NCBI GenBank assembly: GCA_020634755.1
Contig: JACKBC010000023.1
Location: forward strand, 36,553-100,552
Direction: 5' to 3'
Length of the DNA: 64,000 nt
Source: Caldilineaceae bacterium
Lineage (GTDB): Bacteria > Chloroflexota > Anaerolineae > Caldilineales > Caldilineaceae
This document shows, in pieces, positions 6,897-17,025 of the stretch. The position numbers and the translations under genes are program-made. The notes beneath the pieces are model-generated. The model saw only the letters and a list, made by a program, of their open reading frames with translations, did not search any database and was not told the origin of the DNA. Positions within the stretch are counted from its first letter, which is position 1. Each line of letters opens with the position of its first letter.

Positions 6897-8696
6897 TCAT
6901 CCACCTGGCACATCCGACCCCGGCTGCGTCCAGCGCTCACGCAAAAAGTGGGCCGCCATTTTGGGCTGGCGCGCGCGCGTAAAGACGCCTTTGTAGTTCA
7001 TGCCATTAGCGCGCATGGTGGCCTGGGCGGTCTTGAAATCGGCAAAATTCCAGATGTGCATACCGGCCATAAACGGCCGCGCCGCCGCGCTATCCAAATA
7101 GCGGCGGATCAGATCGACCTGGTACTCTTCGCTCCACATTTCGGGTGGATGGCTGTGGCTGCCGGCAATGGTGTCGGCGCCAAATTCGGTAATGAGCATA
7201 GGCTTGCCCAGCTGAGCATAGAGCGCGTCAAGCTCTTGCTCCAGCACTTGTTGGCCGGCATCCGGCTGACCGCTCTGGGCGTACCAACCGTAGTAGCGAT
7301 TGATGCAGACCACGTCAGCCGCTTCCATCCACTCCACCGGGCCGCCCATAACGCCCACCAGCGTGACCAGCCGCGTGGGGTCCTCTTGCCGGCACAGGTC
7401 GTATAGCGCCTGGAAGAAGGCGGTAGTTTTGGGATCCACCGGTTCCGGTTCGCCGCCGGCAAAACGCTTCATCATGTCGGGCGGCATAGGCTCGTTGGCA
7501 ATGCTCCACATAATCACGCTGGGGTGACTTTTGTCGCGGGCAATCAGCTCATGCATCTGCTGCTGGCACATGCGCAGCCGCTCGGCCACCGCGTCATCAC
7601 CGCCCGCAAATTGCAGGCTCACGTTTGGGATTTCATCAATAATCAGAATGCCTTCCCGATCAGCCATGCGCATCTGCTCTTCATCGTAGGGGTAATGGGC
7701 CGTGCGGAACGAATTGGCGCCAATCCACTTGAGCAACGCATAGTCCTTGACAATAAGCGGGTTGAATGTGCCGCGGCCACACACGGCGAAATCTTCGTGT
7801 TTGCCAAAACCTTTTAAGAAGATGGGCCGGCCATTGAGCAGAAGCTTGTCGCCCGCCACGGCCACCGTGCGGATGCCCACATCTAGGCGATAGCGATCTT
7901 GGGGCGCGTCATCCTCCCCCAAGATGACGCTCAATTCATATAGAAACGGGTCGTCCGGCGACCAAAAGCGCGCGTTATCAACCGCAAGCTGCGCCTGGGC
8001 GCGGCCATTTGTAAATTGGAGCAAGCCGCGCCATTGCGTCTCACCATTGCGCAGGTGCAGCGCACCGTTGGTGGCGTCGGATGCTACCACATCGACCGTA
8101 ACGAGCCCCGTGGTTGCATCAATATCGGTAGAGACCGTAATGTCTTCAATATAAGTAGAGGGAGTGCTGTACAGGTAAACAGCCCGATGCAGACCGCAAT
8201 AGGGGAAAAAGTCATAGGTGGTGGCCGGGAAGTTGCGCATAAACATGGCCAGCCCGCCCTGCGCATTGCCGGCCGGCACGCGATTGGGCTGTAAGTGATT
8301 CTCCACGCGTATAGCAATGACGTTGGGCGCATCCCAGCGCATATGGCGGGTCACGTCAAATTCAAAGGGCAGATGGCCGCCCTCGTGCTCACCAACCGGC
8401 GCGCCATTGACCCACACGTTGGCCGCATACGTGGCCGAGCCAATACGCAGCACAATGCGCTGGCCGCGCCAGCTCGCCGGCGCGTAGCTTTCGGTCACAT
8501 ACCAGGCCGCGCCCATGTAATCGCGCAGGTCGTCATAAATGTCGTTCCAACTGGATGGGACCGCCATTTGGCGCGCCGCCGCCAACCCGTTGAACCAGCC
8601 TTGACTTTCGCCCACCTCATCTGGGTCAATCTGGAAATCCCAAATACCGGAAAGATCGAGCAGGTTACGCGTATCGTTCTGTTGTGGATAGAGCAT
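6897..8696 (-). CDS. uidA: beta-glucuronidase (GH2)
   Basis: 599 residues, the normal length of bacterial GH2 beta-glucuronidase. The jelly-roll sugar-binding domain covers about 1-180, the immunoglobulin-like domain 180-275, and the TIM barrel 275-590. The acid/base Glu402 is in 'SIANEP', the nucleophile Glu504 in 'ITEFGAD', and the UidA signature 'NRYYGWY' spans 466-472. It hydrolyses terminal beta-D-glucuronides. No signal peptide, so cytoplasmic. The ATG at 8696 has AGAAGGG upstream. It is followed by the CE15-type esterase, making a two-gene glucuronate-release operon. Confidence 0.93.
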   Translation of the reverse strand: MLYPQQNDTRNLLDLSGIWDFQIDPDEVGESQGWFNGLAAARQMAVPSSWNDIYDDLRDYMGAAWYVTESYAPASWRGQRIVLRIGSATYAANVWVNGAPVGEHEGGHLPFEFDVTRHMRWDAPNVIAIRVENHLQPNRVPAGNAQGGLAMFMRNFPATTYDFFPYCGLHRAVYLYSTPSTYIEDITVSTDIDATTGLVTVDVVASDATNGALHLRNGETQWRGLLQFTNGRAQAQLAVDNARFWSPDDPFLYELSVILGEDDAPQDRYRLDVGIRTVAVAGDKLLLNGRPIFLKGFGKHEDFAVCGRGTFNPLIVKDYALLKWIGANSFRTAHYPYDEEQMRMADREGILIIDEIPNVSLQFAGGDDAVAERLRMCQQQMHELIARDKSHPSVIMWSIANEPMPPDMMKRFAGGEPEPVDPKTTAFFQALYDLCRQEDPTRLVTLVGVMGGPVEWMEAADVVCINRYYGWYAQSGQPDAGQQVLEQELDALYAQLGKPMLITEFGADTIAGSHSHPPEMWSEEYQVDLIRRYLDSAAARPFMAGMHIWNFADFKTAQATMRANGMNYKGVFTRARQPKMAAHFLRERWTQPGSDVPGG

Positions 8697-8863
8697 GTTG
8701 TTGACCCTTCTGTTGTGCGTATGCTGGGGAGATGTGCAAATGGCGGGAGCTCAGGATAGATACATAGTATCACGCACGGCCAAGAGAGTCTATTTACGCG
8801 TGAGGAAAGTAAAAGCGAATGAGGGCCGGCTATTCGCATCCCCCCATTCGCCTTTCTTATCGA

Positions 8864-11374
8864 TTACTCCGTAATGCGAAGCGATTGCCCAATGGCGTTC
8901 AATACATCAAAATCGCCGGAGCCGCTGAGCGTGAGATAACGCGTTGCCAGCGCCGCAAAGAGGTAGAAGCCGGTGCTAGCGCCATCGGCGCCCCGTATCA
9001 CAAAGTGCATGGCCGCTTGGCCGCTGTCCAACGTCCACGCATCTTCCTGCACAATGGTGATGCCCGATGCATCCCAGGCGATCTTGCGCGTGGCCACATA
9101 AGCATCCAAGTCGTTCTGCGGATCCCAGTCCAGCACCGACACATCGAGCTGCGTGCCATCGGGCGCCGCCAGCTGGGTAATGGCGCCACGAGCGCCGCTT
9201 TCGCCACCGCTCACCGTCCACGTGGCGGGGTACTCAAAGGCAAAGCCGGCGGCAGTGTCTTCATAGAGCAACGTTTCCGCAGCCGCGGTTGAACCATTGT
9301 CAACGCTCAGGGTGAAGGTGGTCGTCAGATCGTTTACACGCACCACGTATTCACCCGCAGGCAAACCGGTCGCGTCCAACGGCACAACCTCTTCAAAGGG
9401 CGTCGGCATGGGCGCACAACGCTGATTGAGCTGGCGCGCCGTTGTCATGCGAATGTGGAAGGTTGGCCCTTCGACATAGACACCCGTACTTTCGATAAAA
9501 GAACAGGCGTCGGGCAGTTGGCCGCGCACCACGGCGTGCACCTGAACGGGGAACGACTCGAGCAGGTTCACGCTCAAACTTTCCACAGTGGCTTCACCCG
9601 CAGCGCCAAGCGACGCGGCATCGTCGGGCGGCGTGGTGGGCTGCGTCAAGCTGGGATCGTTGACCACAAAGCAGCTGCCCGTGCTGCCGTCTGGGCAGAT
9701 CACGCGCCACCAACTGCCGTCGGGCATGGCGCCAGTGACCAGCGCCGTTTGGCCGGCGAAGACGCTGCCCACAATGCCATAATCGGCGCCCGGCCCGCTG
9801 CGCATGTTGACGTTGACCAACGCCTGTATAAATTGCACAGCGGTCTCGACCACATCGGCGGCATCTGGACGCGGCAGCGGTTGCGCAACCGCGGTCTCTA
9901 AAAAGCGGAACGAATCGAGGACGCCCTGATAGAATGCTTCCATATTGGCGCGCGCGTCCCCTTCGTCGCCCAGCGGCGTAAAGAAGAAGCTGTAGACGCG
10001 GTCGTTGTGAACCAACACCACGCGCCGGTTCAAATCCTGCCCGGGCAGGTTGTCCAACATAATCGCCGCAACGCCATCCACGGTCATTGAGCCGCGCTCG
10101 CTCTCAATGCCCTGGTGCGCATAGATGCTTTCCCAATCCGCGGCCACCTGCTCCAGCGTGCGCCCGTTGGCCTCTTCTACGGCAATGCTCACGCGCGGGT
10201 CTGTGTGGTTCATCAGCGATTGAGTGACCAATTCGGTGGCGCCGTCGGGCAGATGCGCGGCAATATAGCTGTGTGGGTAGAGCAAGCAGTAGCCGTTGGC
10301 GCCATCGAGCAGCAGCTGCGCATCATCGGTGGGCGGCGGGCAAAGCGCCGGCGCCGATTCAGCGGCGTGGAATGGCACAAAGTGCACCGTATTCAAGATG
10401 GCTTCCACATTGTCGAGGATCTCATCATAGCTGGCCGTGCTTTCAATGGTAACGCGATAGCCACGGCTTTCCACCAGCGTAAAAAGATACGTGGCGCCAT
10501 ATGGTCCGCACGGTGCATTGGGAAAGATCAGCGCCTCGCCACCGTCGATCTGAAAAGGCTGGCCGCCCGTGGCGGTCGTATCTGGACATTCGCTATGCGC
10601 ATCGATAAAGCTGCGCAGCGTGGCGTCTGCCGCCAGATCAAACCAGGTAATGGTCAGCGCAAAATTGGGCTCACCGGTAATGAAGGAGACGGTGTTGGGC
10701 AGCTGCGCCAGCGCGCCATCCACTGCTGGACGGGCGTTTTCAAAGCGCACGGCGTCGGCGGCATATTGCAGGCTCAATCCGCTCTGCGCATTGGTATAGT
10801 CCACCCCCAATAAGCCGGCGGGCGATTCACCAAGCCTGTTAAGCAAATTCTGAGCAAAATCGGCAATAGCGGCTTTCTCCGCTACGCTGGCGGCAGCATT
10901 GCCTGCACCATTAAATTGAACGCGCATGGTCAGGGCATCGGCCACGGCCGGATCTTTGTCCTCCATTTTGAAGGATTGAAGTTGAACCAGCCAATCATTG
11001 AGCGTAACTTGCTGTTCGGCGTCCAGATGGATGTGGGCCAGCTCTTGCGATTGATTGCCGCGGCACGTGCTGATGGTCACGTCGCCCGTGGGATAAATGG
11101 CAATATCGTCGCAAAATCCAGCGAAACCGCCCTCGCGATGCCAGCGAATGGCAGGCGCAGGATCCTGGCCGCTTGCCGCCTCCAACGCGGTCGACGGGCT
11201 GGCCTCATTTCCCGGCGCCAGCTGGTCTGTACCTGCGCCAGCAGGTGTACCCGTTTGGCTGGATTGTTGGTCCGGCCGGACTTGATCGGGAAACGCCATG
11301 CAAGCGCCCAAAAGAAGCGGCGTTATCATAAACGCCATCGATATGATTTGTTTGAGTTTTTTAGATGCGCTCAT
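8864..11374 (-). CDS. lipoprotein with SH3b-like domain
   Basis: 836 residues from ATG 11374. The N-terminus is a lipoprotein signal with lipobox L-L-G-A-C, so it is anchored outside the membrane. A Gln/Thr/Ala-rich linker follows. Around the middle, 'VNMRSGPGADYGIVG' and 'GSWWRVICPDG' mark a bacterial SH3 domain, which often binds peptidoglycan. The last ~140 residues resemble a PsbP-like fold ('GFAFEYPATWTV'), also hinted at by an earlier 'NGYCLLYPHSY'. No enzymatic motif is visible. The longer open frame to 11479 is rejected because it reads through an inverted repeat and lacks a signal. Confidence 0.75.
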   Translation of the reverse strand: MSASKKLKQIISMAFMITPLLLGACMAFPDQVRPDQQSSQTGTPAGAGTDQLAPGNEASPSTALEAASGQDPAPAIRWHREGGFAGFCDDIAIYPTGDVTISTCRGNQSQELAHIHLDAEQQVTLNDWLVQLQSFKMEDKDPAVADALTMRVQFNGAGNAAASVAEKAAIADFAQNLLNRLGESPAGLLGVDYTNAQSGLSLQYAADAVRFENARPAVDGALAQLPNTVSFITGEPNFALTITWFDLAADATLRSFIDAHSECPDTTATGGQPFQIDGGEALIFPNAPCGPYGATYLFTLVESRGYRVTIESTASYDEILDNVEAILNTVHFVPFHAAESAPALCPPPTDDAQLLLDGANGYCLLYPHSYIAAHLPDGATELVTQSLMNHTDPRVSIAVEEANGRTLEQVAADWESIYAHQGIESERGSMTVDGVAAIMLDNLPGQDLNRRVVLVHNDRVYSFFFTPLGDEGDARANMEAFYQGVLDSFRFLETAVAQPLPRPDAADVVETAVQFIQALVNVNMRSGPGADYGIVGSVFAGQTALVTGAMPDGSWWRVICPDGSTGSCFVVNDPSLTQPTTPPDDAASLGAAGEATVESLSVNLLESFPVQVHAVVRGQLPDACSFIESTGVYVEGPTFHIRMTTARQLNQRCAPMPTPFEEVVPLDATGLPAGEYVVRVNDLTTTFTLSVDNGSTAAAETLLYEDTAAGFAFEYPATWTVSGGESGARGAITQLAAPDGTQLDVSVLDWDPQNDLDAYVATRKIAWDASGITIVQEDAWTLDSGQAAMHFVIRGADGASTGFYLFAALATRYLTLSGSGDFDVLNAIGQSLRITE

Positions 11375-11414
11375 AGTGTTGAGTTTTGTTCTATTCTGCA
11401 AATAGTAAGGGTCT

Positions 11415-11492
11415 GTCCAGAAATAACTTGTCGATTTAAACCTGTCAGGTCTTCGAGACCTGACAGGTTTAGCCGCCAACTTATTTCTGGAC
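11415..11492. repeat. MITE/REP-like palindrome
   Basis: Nested inverted repeat: outer arms GTCCAGAAATAA and TTATTTCTGGAC, inner arms AAACCTGTCAGGTC and GACCTGACAGGTTT around TTCGA. The 78-bp element has no ORF. The clean terminal inverted repeats suggest a miniature transposable element; no flanking target duplication is obvious. Confidence 0.6.
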
Positions 11493-11508
11493 GACGACTA
11501 AGACATAT

Positions 11509-11543
11509 ATGATGGCGGTTGTACGGTGCACAACCGCCATCAT
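11509..11543. repeat. 14-bp inverted repeat (ATGATGGCGGTTGT)
   Basis: Perfect 14-base arms around a seven-base loop. The same left arm recurs at 41,880-41,893, so it may belong to a dispersed repeat family. Confidence 0.6.
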
Positions 11544-11551
11544 ACGGTTGT

Positions 11552-11584
11552 AAAAATCCCTTCTCGCAGGGAGAAGGGATTTTT
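11552..11584. terminator. bidirectional intrinsic terminator
   Basis: Perfect 14-bp stem AAAAATCCCTTCTC/GAGAAGGGATTTTT with a five-base loop and A/T tails on both sides. It lies downstream of the SIMPL gene (minus strand). Confidence 0.7.
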
Positions 11585-11626
11585 GTGGCTTTTGGCCGCG
11601 TACAGGAAACCAGGCTATTCAGGCGT

Positions 11627-12391
11627 TTATTCAAGCGCGTAGGTTACTTGCACCTGCATAGTCAGTTGCAGATCGCCGGCGGAGATGGGCGTGCCACCAC
11701 CACCGCCCAATCCATAGGCCTGGACACTGGGGGCGGAGAAATATGGGCCGTTGCCAATTACTTCGCTGACGCTCAACACCGGGCCCACGGTCACATTGGT
11801 CAGCTTGGCCAGCTCGGCGGCCTTGGCCTTGGCGCTATCAATCGCCAGGGCGCGGGCATCTGAGCGGGCGGCTTCCTGATCTTCTAGCTGGAACTCGACG
11901 CCATAGGTGCTGTTGGCGCCAGCTTCAATAGCCGCATCCAGAACGTCTCCAACTTTGTCGATGTCGCGAATGGTCACCTGGACCTGGTTGGTGACGTGAT
12001 AGCGATATTGCGCCTCACCTTGTGGCCCACTCTCGGGCGGGAAAAACTGTTCGGTGTAAATGTTAAACCCGGCCGTCTGAATATCGTCGTCGGCAACCCC
12101 GGCAGCCTTAAGCGCATCCAGCACCTGAGCAATGGTCTGCTGATTCTCGTCACTAGCCTCTTTCACGGTGGCCTTAATGGTCTCTACACCGATCGTGGTT
12201 TTAGCAATGTCGGGCTGTATGCTGACAATGCCCTCGCCAACCACGGTGATATAACGCTGTGCCGCGCTGCTGCTTTCATTCTGTGCATACACCGGCGTGG
12301 CGGTTTGCCAACGCCCATTTAGAAACAATCCGCTGACCAGAATGACGGCCACGGCGGTAAGCGTAGTAATGATTATGTTACTTTTTTGCAT
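11627..12391 (-). CDS. SIMPL-domain (DUF541) secreted protein
   Basis: 254 residues. A signal peptide or membrane anchor covers residues 6-26 with likely cleavage after 'PVYAQ'. The SIMPL signature follows: 'RYITVVGEGIVSIQPDIAK', 'GVADDDIQTAGFNIYTEQ', 'TNQVQVTIRDIDKVGDVLDAA' and 'ALAIDSAKAKAAELA'. The domain is found in periplasmic proteins linked to stress and membrane homeostasis (E. coli YggE type); its biochemical role is not settled. The ATG at 12391 follows AGGATAG. The neighbour upstream is a divergently transcribed Hsp70, which would be consistent with a stress role. Confidence 0.88.
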   Translation of the reverse strand: MQKSNIIITTLTAVAVILVSGLFLNGRWQTATPVYAQNESSSAAQRYITVVGEGIVSIQPDIAKTTIGVETIKATVKEASDENQQTIAQVLDALKAAGVADDDIQTAGFNIYTEQFFPPESGPQGEAQYRYHVTNQVQVTIRDIDKVGDVLDAAIEAGANSTYGVEFQLEDQEAARSDARALAIDSAKAKAAELAKLTNVTVGPVLSVSEVIGNGPYFSAPSVQAYGLGGGGGTPISAGDLQLTMQVQVTYALE

Positions 12392-12573
12392 GATATTCTA
12401 TCCTATTTGTTCCTTACAACTCTGGTTGGGACTTACGTTAACCGCACGTGTAAAACAGTTCTGTGCGGCTTACGTAAATCACATTTAGTTTGATGTTGTT
12501 GATGCTCACTTGAATCACTGGATTGACGCGGTCAGGCAACAGACGAACCGCTATGACTGAATGACACAAAAAA

Positions 12574-12618
12574 CCGCCGATTACACAGAATACAATTGTG
12601 CACCTGCATAATCTGCGG
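12574..12618. repeat. inverted repeat of the CCGCAGATTA family
   Basis: CCGCCGATTA (12574-12583) pairs with TAATCTGCGG (12609-12618) with one mismatch. Related CCGCAGATTACACAG or CCGCAGATTACGC motifs occur near 36,931 and 39,953. It lies in the 740-bp gap between the SIMPL and Hsp70 genes, which otherwise shows only a promoter and no ORF worth calling. Confidence 0.5.
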
Positions 12619-12882
12619 CGCCGATTTTCCTAATGTGCGCAGATTAGTGAATATGAGACTGACAGCTAAAGCTTCGCATTGAAGACGTTGCACCCACGCG
12701 GCTTGTTCCCACAACTTTTGGAACTCGCTATCCGCGTGTTTCTATTTTGCCAAAGCGTATGCAGGCATCGCCATGACATCATTACACCACAAATCATAGG
12801 GCCGCAACAGCAACTATCCGTTACAGAAAGTATTACCATATTCATTACAAGCCACTTCGGCAAACGGCATTTTCTCAGGGTA

Positions 12883-12910
12883 TTGACAACGATTTTTGAT
12901 ATGATATACT
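12883..12910 (+). promoter_or_regulatory. sigma-70 type promoter for the Hsp70 gene
   Basis: TTGACA (12883-12888), 16-base spacer, TATACT (12905-12910), about 215 bases upstream of the Hsp70-like start. A short GC-rich hairpin (CCGCCCGGAGGCGG) follows in the leader. Confidence 0.6.
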
Positions 12911-13131
12911 GTCACACCTATGTCCGCCGCCCGGAGGCGGGCATGGCTGCCATTGTCAATTCACCTACCGATTTTTGCGCTTGACCGATATTCAGTGCGC
13001 CGCAACGGTGTTGGCGATCCGGGCGCCGGTCTCGATTGATGAATCTGACGCGATTGCTTACCATTGCCATCTATTGATATTATTGCCATCTACTGATATT
13101 GAAGTACCGCTATACAAAAGGAGAATCGATT

Positions 13132-14529
13132 TTGCCTTCTGCAACAAACAATCCCCCACCCCGCATCGGCATCGATTTTGGCACCACGCATACATCCGCC
13201 GCCTTTTACGACGGCCAGTCCATTCGCCCCATTCCGCTGGACGCCACCAACAGCAGCCCCAATCTGCTGCGCTCCATGATCTACATCAATCGCGCGCAGC
13301 AAAGCAGCCTGGGCGTCGAGGCCGTAAAGACTTTTTTGGAACATGATACCGGCCGCGAAGTTATCTTTGAGGATAAAGTGGTGGGCGTCATTACCAACAC
13401 GGTGGCCTCGCTGGACGCCAATGAAAACGTGACCATTATCTATGACACCTATATTGAAGATGACGTGGGCATTCGTGGGCGGCTGCTGCAATCCATCAAG
13501 ACCGGTCTGCGCAGCGATTCATATACCGGCACGGATATTTTTGGTCGTTTTTACACACTGCAAGAGCTCATCGCGCTGATTTTGCGCCACGTGCGAATGC
13601 AAGCCAGTGCGCATCTGGGGCAGGAGATTACCCACGCCACGCTGGGGCGGCCCGTGCATTTTTGTGAAGATGCGCAAGAAGACCGGCGGGCGCAGAAGCG
13701 GCTGCGTGAAGCGGCTGTTCTGGCCGGATTTACAGATATAGACTTTGTGCCGGAGCCGGTAGCGGCAGCCGCCTTTTATCTAAAACAGGTAAAACAGCCT
13801 GAAACCGCGCTCATTTTTGACTTTGGCGGCGGCACGCTGGATTTTACCATTTTGCAAACCGATGGTCGGGGCGGGCACGAAATCCTGGCCACCGAGGGGG
13901 TGCTGGTGGGTGGTGACGATCTGGATAGCGCCATTATGCGCCACTTGGTCGCGCCTCATTTTGGTGCGGACGCGCCCATTGACGTGAACTATGATGACCG
14001 GCCCATGCCGTTTCCGCCCGATTTGGCCAGCCATCTCTACCAGTGGCAGACCATTCCCAATCTATCGCGACCCGATGCGCTCAAAGTGATCCAGCGCGCC
14101 ATCCAGTACAGCCCCGAGCCGCAAAAGTTTCGGGCGCTGGAAACATTGGCTACGCGCAATCATGGCTTTGCCCTGTTTGAACAGATTGAGCAGACCAAGC
14201 GTCGATTAACCGATGATGAAGAGACGCCCTTTATCTTTCGGGCCGAAAATATTGACTTGGCATTAACCATTACGCGTCGTAATTTTCACCGCGCCATGAT
14301 CGAAGAAGCATCGGACGTGCGTCAAGGGTTGCGCCGCGTTATCGACAGCGCCAACCTAAAGGCCGGCGACATCGATGCCGTCGTGACCACTGGCGGTTCG
14401 TCGGTCATTCCATTCTTCCAGAAGATGCTGACCGACAGATTTCCCAATGCGCGCCTGATTCCGCTCGATACTTTTGGCGGCGTTACCAATGGCTTGGCGC
14501 TGCACGCCTCGGCCACAGAGAACAGCTAG
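13132..14529 (+). CDS. Hsp70 family protein (YegD-like)
   Basis: 465 residues from TTG 13132, chosen because AAAGGAG lies eight bases upstream and the phosphate-1 motif 'IGIDFGTTHTSAAFYDG' follows within 12 residues. Phosphate-2 'LIFDFGGGTLDFTIL' and the connect motif 'EPVAAAAFYL' identify the actin-like ATPase; 'VVTTGGSSVIPFF' is the adenosine motif. The long substrate-binding domain of DnaK is missing, as in YegD-type proteins. A cytoplasmic ATP-dependent chaperone-like role is likely; substrates are unknown. Confidence 0.85.
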   Translation: MPSATNNPPPRIGIDFGTTHTSAAFYDGQSIRPIPLDATNSSPNLLRSMIYINRAQQSSLGVEAVKTFLEHDTGREVIFEDKVVGVITNTVASLDANENVTIIYDTYIEDDVGIRGRLLQSIKTGLRSDSYTGTDIFGRFYTLQELIALILRHVRMQASAHLGQEITHATLGRPVHFCEDAQEDRRAQKRLREAAVLAGFTDIDFVPEPVAAAAFYLKQVKQPETALIFDFGGGTLDFTILQTDGRGGHEILATEGVLVGGDDLDSAIMRHLVAPHFGADAPIDVNYDDRPMPFPPDLASHLYQWQTIPNLSRPDALKVIQRAIQYSPEPQKFRALETLATRNHGFALFEQIEQTKRRLTDDEETPFIFRAENIDLALTITRRNFHRAMIEEASDVRQGLRRVIDSANLKAGDIDAVVTTGGSSVIPFFQKMLTDRFPNARLIPLDTFGGVTNGLALHASATENS

Positions 14530-14570
14530 TTTCTGTTGCACAAGTCGATTTCTGCTGCCAAGCACACAAA

Positions 14571-14616
14571 GAGGGCAAGGATTTGCAAAGGAATCTCTTT
14601 GCGAATCCTTGCCCTC
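14571..14616. terminator. convergent-gene terminator hairpin
   Basis: GAGGGCAAGGATT (14571-14583) pairs perfectly with AATCCTTGCCCTC (14604-14616), with a further inner GCAAAG/CTTTGC stem. It separates the Hsp70 gene and the convergent secreted-protein gene. Confidence 0.6.
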
Positions 14617-14681
14617 CTTGCGATGATGAAGCCGTTTTGCCACCAGAACCCAGTTGTCTGGCCGCTTAACTATTCACATTT

Positions 14682-15605
14682 TTATGGGTAGGCATTGATT
14701 CTAAGCGCAGACGCGCCGATGGGAAGTGACGGCGGTGGCAGAAATTCGACCAGGTATGGAAAAGATTGTCCGGGAGACAAAGCCGTGTTCTCCGTATAGG
14801 AGCCGCGGTCAGAGCCACATCCAATCACCTGGCCATCATTATACAATACGCCTTCAATGACCATGGCCGCATACTGTATGGAGGAGTCATTGCGCACCTC
14901 CCCCTTTATGAGCGGATAGCCCAATATGTTGAACCCAAACAGCGGTCCCTCAACCGCAGTAGGTGGCGCCACTATTTCTCCACCAGCCGTGTAGGACCCA
15001 CCTAGCGTATAGTATGCAAAGTTGGCCGGATACCGGACATCCACATGAAAGCACGAAATTTCGCCAGGGCCAATTGCGCGGCGCTGCGCCATAACGGTTT
15101 GCATAGACAGACGCTGCCCATCACTGGCGAATAGCGTTGCGGTGATGTAGGCAAACTGCATAGACGTAGCACCCGTATTCTTGATCTCGCCAAAGATGTG
15201 AAGGCGTCCAACCGTGTCGGTCATCCAGCTGCTGGTGGACAGAATGTAGCCCGGTGGCGCCGGGATTGGCGTTTCTGTGCGGCTCGGTGTTGGAACCGCG
15301 GTCGCTAAATTTGTCGTAGTTGGCGCCACAGTCACCGTTACAGACGGCGAAGGTGTTGACGTAGCAAATGTTGATGTAGCCAGAGGCGTGGCGGTTGGCA
15401 CAATGGGTGCGGTGGATGTTGCCGTGGCGGTTGGCGTAAACGCCGCGGCCGCCGTCGCCGTGGGACGAGGTTTACTCTCCGCCTCTTTGAACACATGGGG
15501 CAAATAAATAGGGTTTGCGATTTGTGCCTGCCCGGTTAATGCGGGCAGCGCGGCGGATGCGAAAAACAAACATAGAAACCAAGCCATACGTATCAGAGAT
15601 TTCAT
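14682..15605 (-). CDS. secreted protein with Thr/Pro-rich linker and FxLYD-like domain
   Basis: 307 residues: signal peptide (1-27), the 'IYLPHV' segment, about 75 residues of Thr/Pro/Ala-rich linker, then two beta-rich segments. 'GRLHIFGEIKNTGATSMQFAYITATLF' has the FxLYD-type pattern, and 'LIKGEVRNDSSIQYAAMVIEGVLYNDG' is a second copy. FxLYD domains are extracellular beta-sandwiches of unknown binding function. The same design (signal, I-x-LP, TP linker) recurs in the element-borne protein at 19160-20548. Confidence 0.7.
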   Translation of the reverse strand: MKSLIRMAWFLCLFFASAALPALTGQAQIANPIYLPHVFKEAESKPRPTATAAAAFTPTATATSTAPIVPTATPLATSTFATSTPSPSVTVTVAPTTTNLATAVPTPSRTETPIPAPPGYILSTSSWMTDTVGRLHIFGEIKNTGATSMQFAYITATLFASDGQRLSMQTVMAQRRAIGPGEISCFHVDVRYPANFAYYTLGGSYTAGGEIVAPPTAVEGPLFGFNILGYPLIKGEVRNDSSIQYAAMVIEGVLYNDGQVIGCGSDRGSYTENTALSPGQSFPYLVEFLPPPSLPIGASALRINAYP

Positions 15606-16001
15606 AGAAAGCTTATCACAAAGATAGCCTGAGCCGAGGCGACACTATCTCTACTCTTCCTGTTATACCATTTGGCTTGCCAAGACCATGCATGATTCAT
15701 TCTTTTACTCTGTGAATACGGAAATTATTCATGGCTTTGGCAACGCAGTTGGTATTACATGCAACGGGCGCGCCATCAATGATATGCTAGACCAGAAAAG
15801 CAGCACCGACCAGAGAATTCCCTCCTTCAGCTTTACGTAAGCCCTGGCGAAAAAAGAGGCCCAACTGGTACTACAGTACTATATACTTGAGGTACCCAAT
15901 CTTATACAATATACTCACAATCTACAAAAAATGGCTGCCAGCCTATAGCCTCTTCTCCTTTAGGCCATTCCAAAAAATAAAATATTCAGCATGGCCTACA
16001 A

Positions 16002-16052
16002 GCTAATCCAGAAAATCCATTTGAATTCGGATATCTATTTTTCTGGATTAGC
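16002..16052. repeat. 14-bp inverted repeat
   Basis: GCTAATCCAGAAAA (16002-16015) and TTTTCTGGATTAGC (16039-16052), perfect arms with a 23-base loop. Confidence 0.7.
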
Positions 16053-16330
16053 CTTATACAAAGCGCGGTAGCCAACGGCCACCTTTTTGCACCAATTCAT
16101 CGAGACAGCACATCATGCAACCTCTACACTGGACGCTCCTCATAGACAAAAGTGACATTGTCGCTCCAATTATTCTGCTGTTATTTATCATTCTAACCAA
16201 CTGGGTTGAAGGCCGGCCTGCCGCGCCCAAACAACTATGCCATGAGCAGGATAAAGAGTTGGTAAAGTTTCTCGGTGGGAAACACAAAGAGCCCGTATAA
16301 AACGGATGCTCAGACTACCATCTTATGCAA

Positions 16331-16392
16331 ATCGGTTGATATTGGGTCATGTTTTTCTACTTAAGCGCGCCCCAATATCAACCGATTTTTTT
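16331..16392 (+). terminator. terminator-like 16-bp hairpin
   Basis: ATCGGTTGATATTGGG (16331-16346) is perfectly complementary to 16371-16386, followed by a run of T. The 24-base loop is long for a terminator, so it may instead be a repeat element. Confidence 0.5.
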
Positions 16393-16651
16393 ATTCACCA
16401 AAATGTCGAGCAACTGGCCCTCTTCTCAATTCAACGGCTCGCCATATATTCTTGTTATGATAGGAGCCACACCCGACCCCAGGGTGTGGACCAACATTTG
16501 GCCGTTTACTTCATATGGTAAACATAGCTGCCAAACCTGATAATAAAAGCTTTTATAGTCAGCGGGACAAGTAGCAGGATAGGTTTCTGTTAACTAGGGT
16601 ATAATTAAGCAGAAATTTTCTCAACTATGCCCAACCGCAGTATATATAATC

Positions 16652-16768
<117 letters not shown>

Positions 16769-17025
16769 TCGAGTAACTATATTCTCCTGTCGCTAAAACT
16801 CTTTTTAACGATGAGGTATATAGTATTTGCCGTGGTAAATAAAAAACCACCGGCTATTTACCGATGGTTGCACAAGCTATGGTATACTTTCCCCATTGCC
16901 GATGACAAACCCATCGGTAATCGCGCTCGTGAGTGTTACAGCACTGCACGGGCTTTTTTGTACCTTCAGTTGTTAATGTGCCAAGTGTAGCCGCGAATCG
17001 GCAGACTGTCAAACCGGCAAAATTG

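Larger units (their letters stand above)
15606..16649. other. 1-kb intergenic region with inverted repeats, no convincing gene
   Basis: AT-rich stretch between the secreted-protein gene and the left tRNA-Pro. It holds two strong inverted repeats (16002-16052 and 16331-16386). The only ORF with a protein-like look is 16115-16300 (+), 61 residues with one hydrophobic segment, but it lacks a ribosome-binding site. Nothing else is supported. Confidence 0.6.

Noticed and set aside
11375..11479. 35-codon N-terminal extension of the large lipoprotein
   Set aside because: It would be translated from an inverted-repeat element and would bury the lipoprotein signal; the start at 11374 gives a proper lipobox.
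16115..16300. 61-codon ORF with one hydrophobic segment
   Set aside because: No ribosome-binding site, poor context, and located in a repeat-rich gap; kept only as a mention in the intergenic entry.
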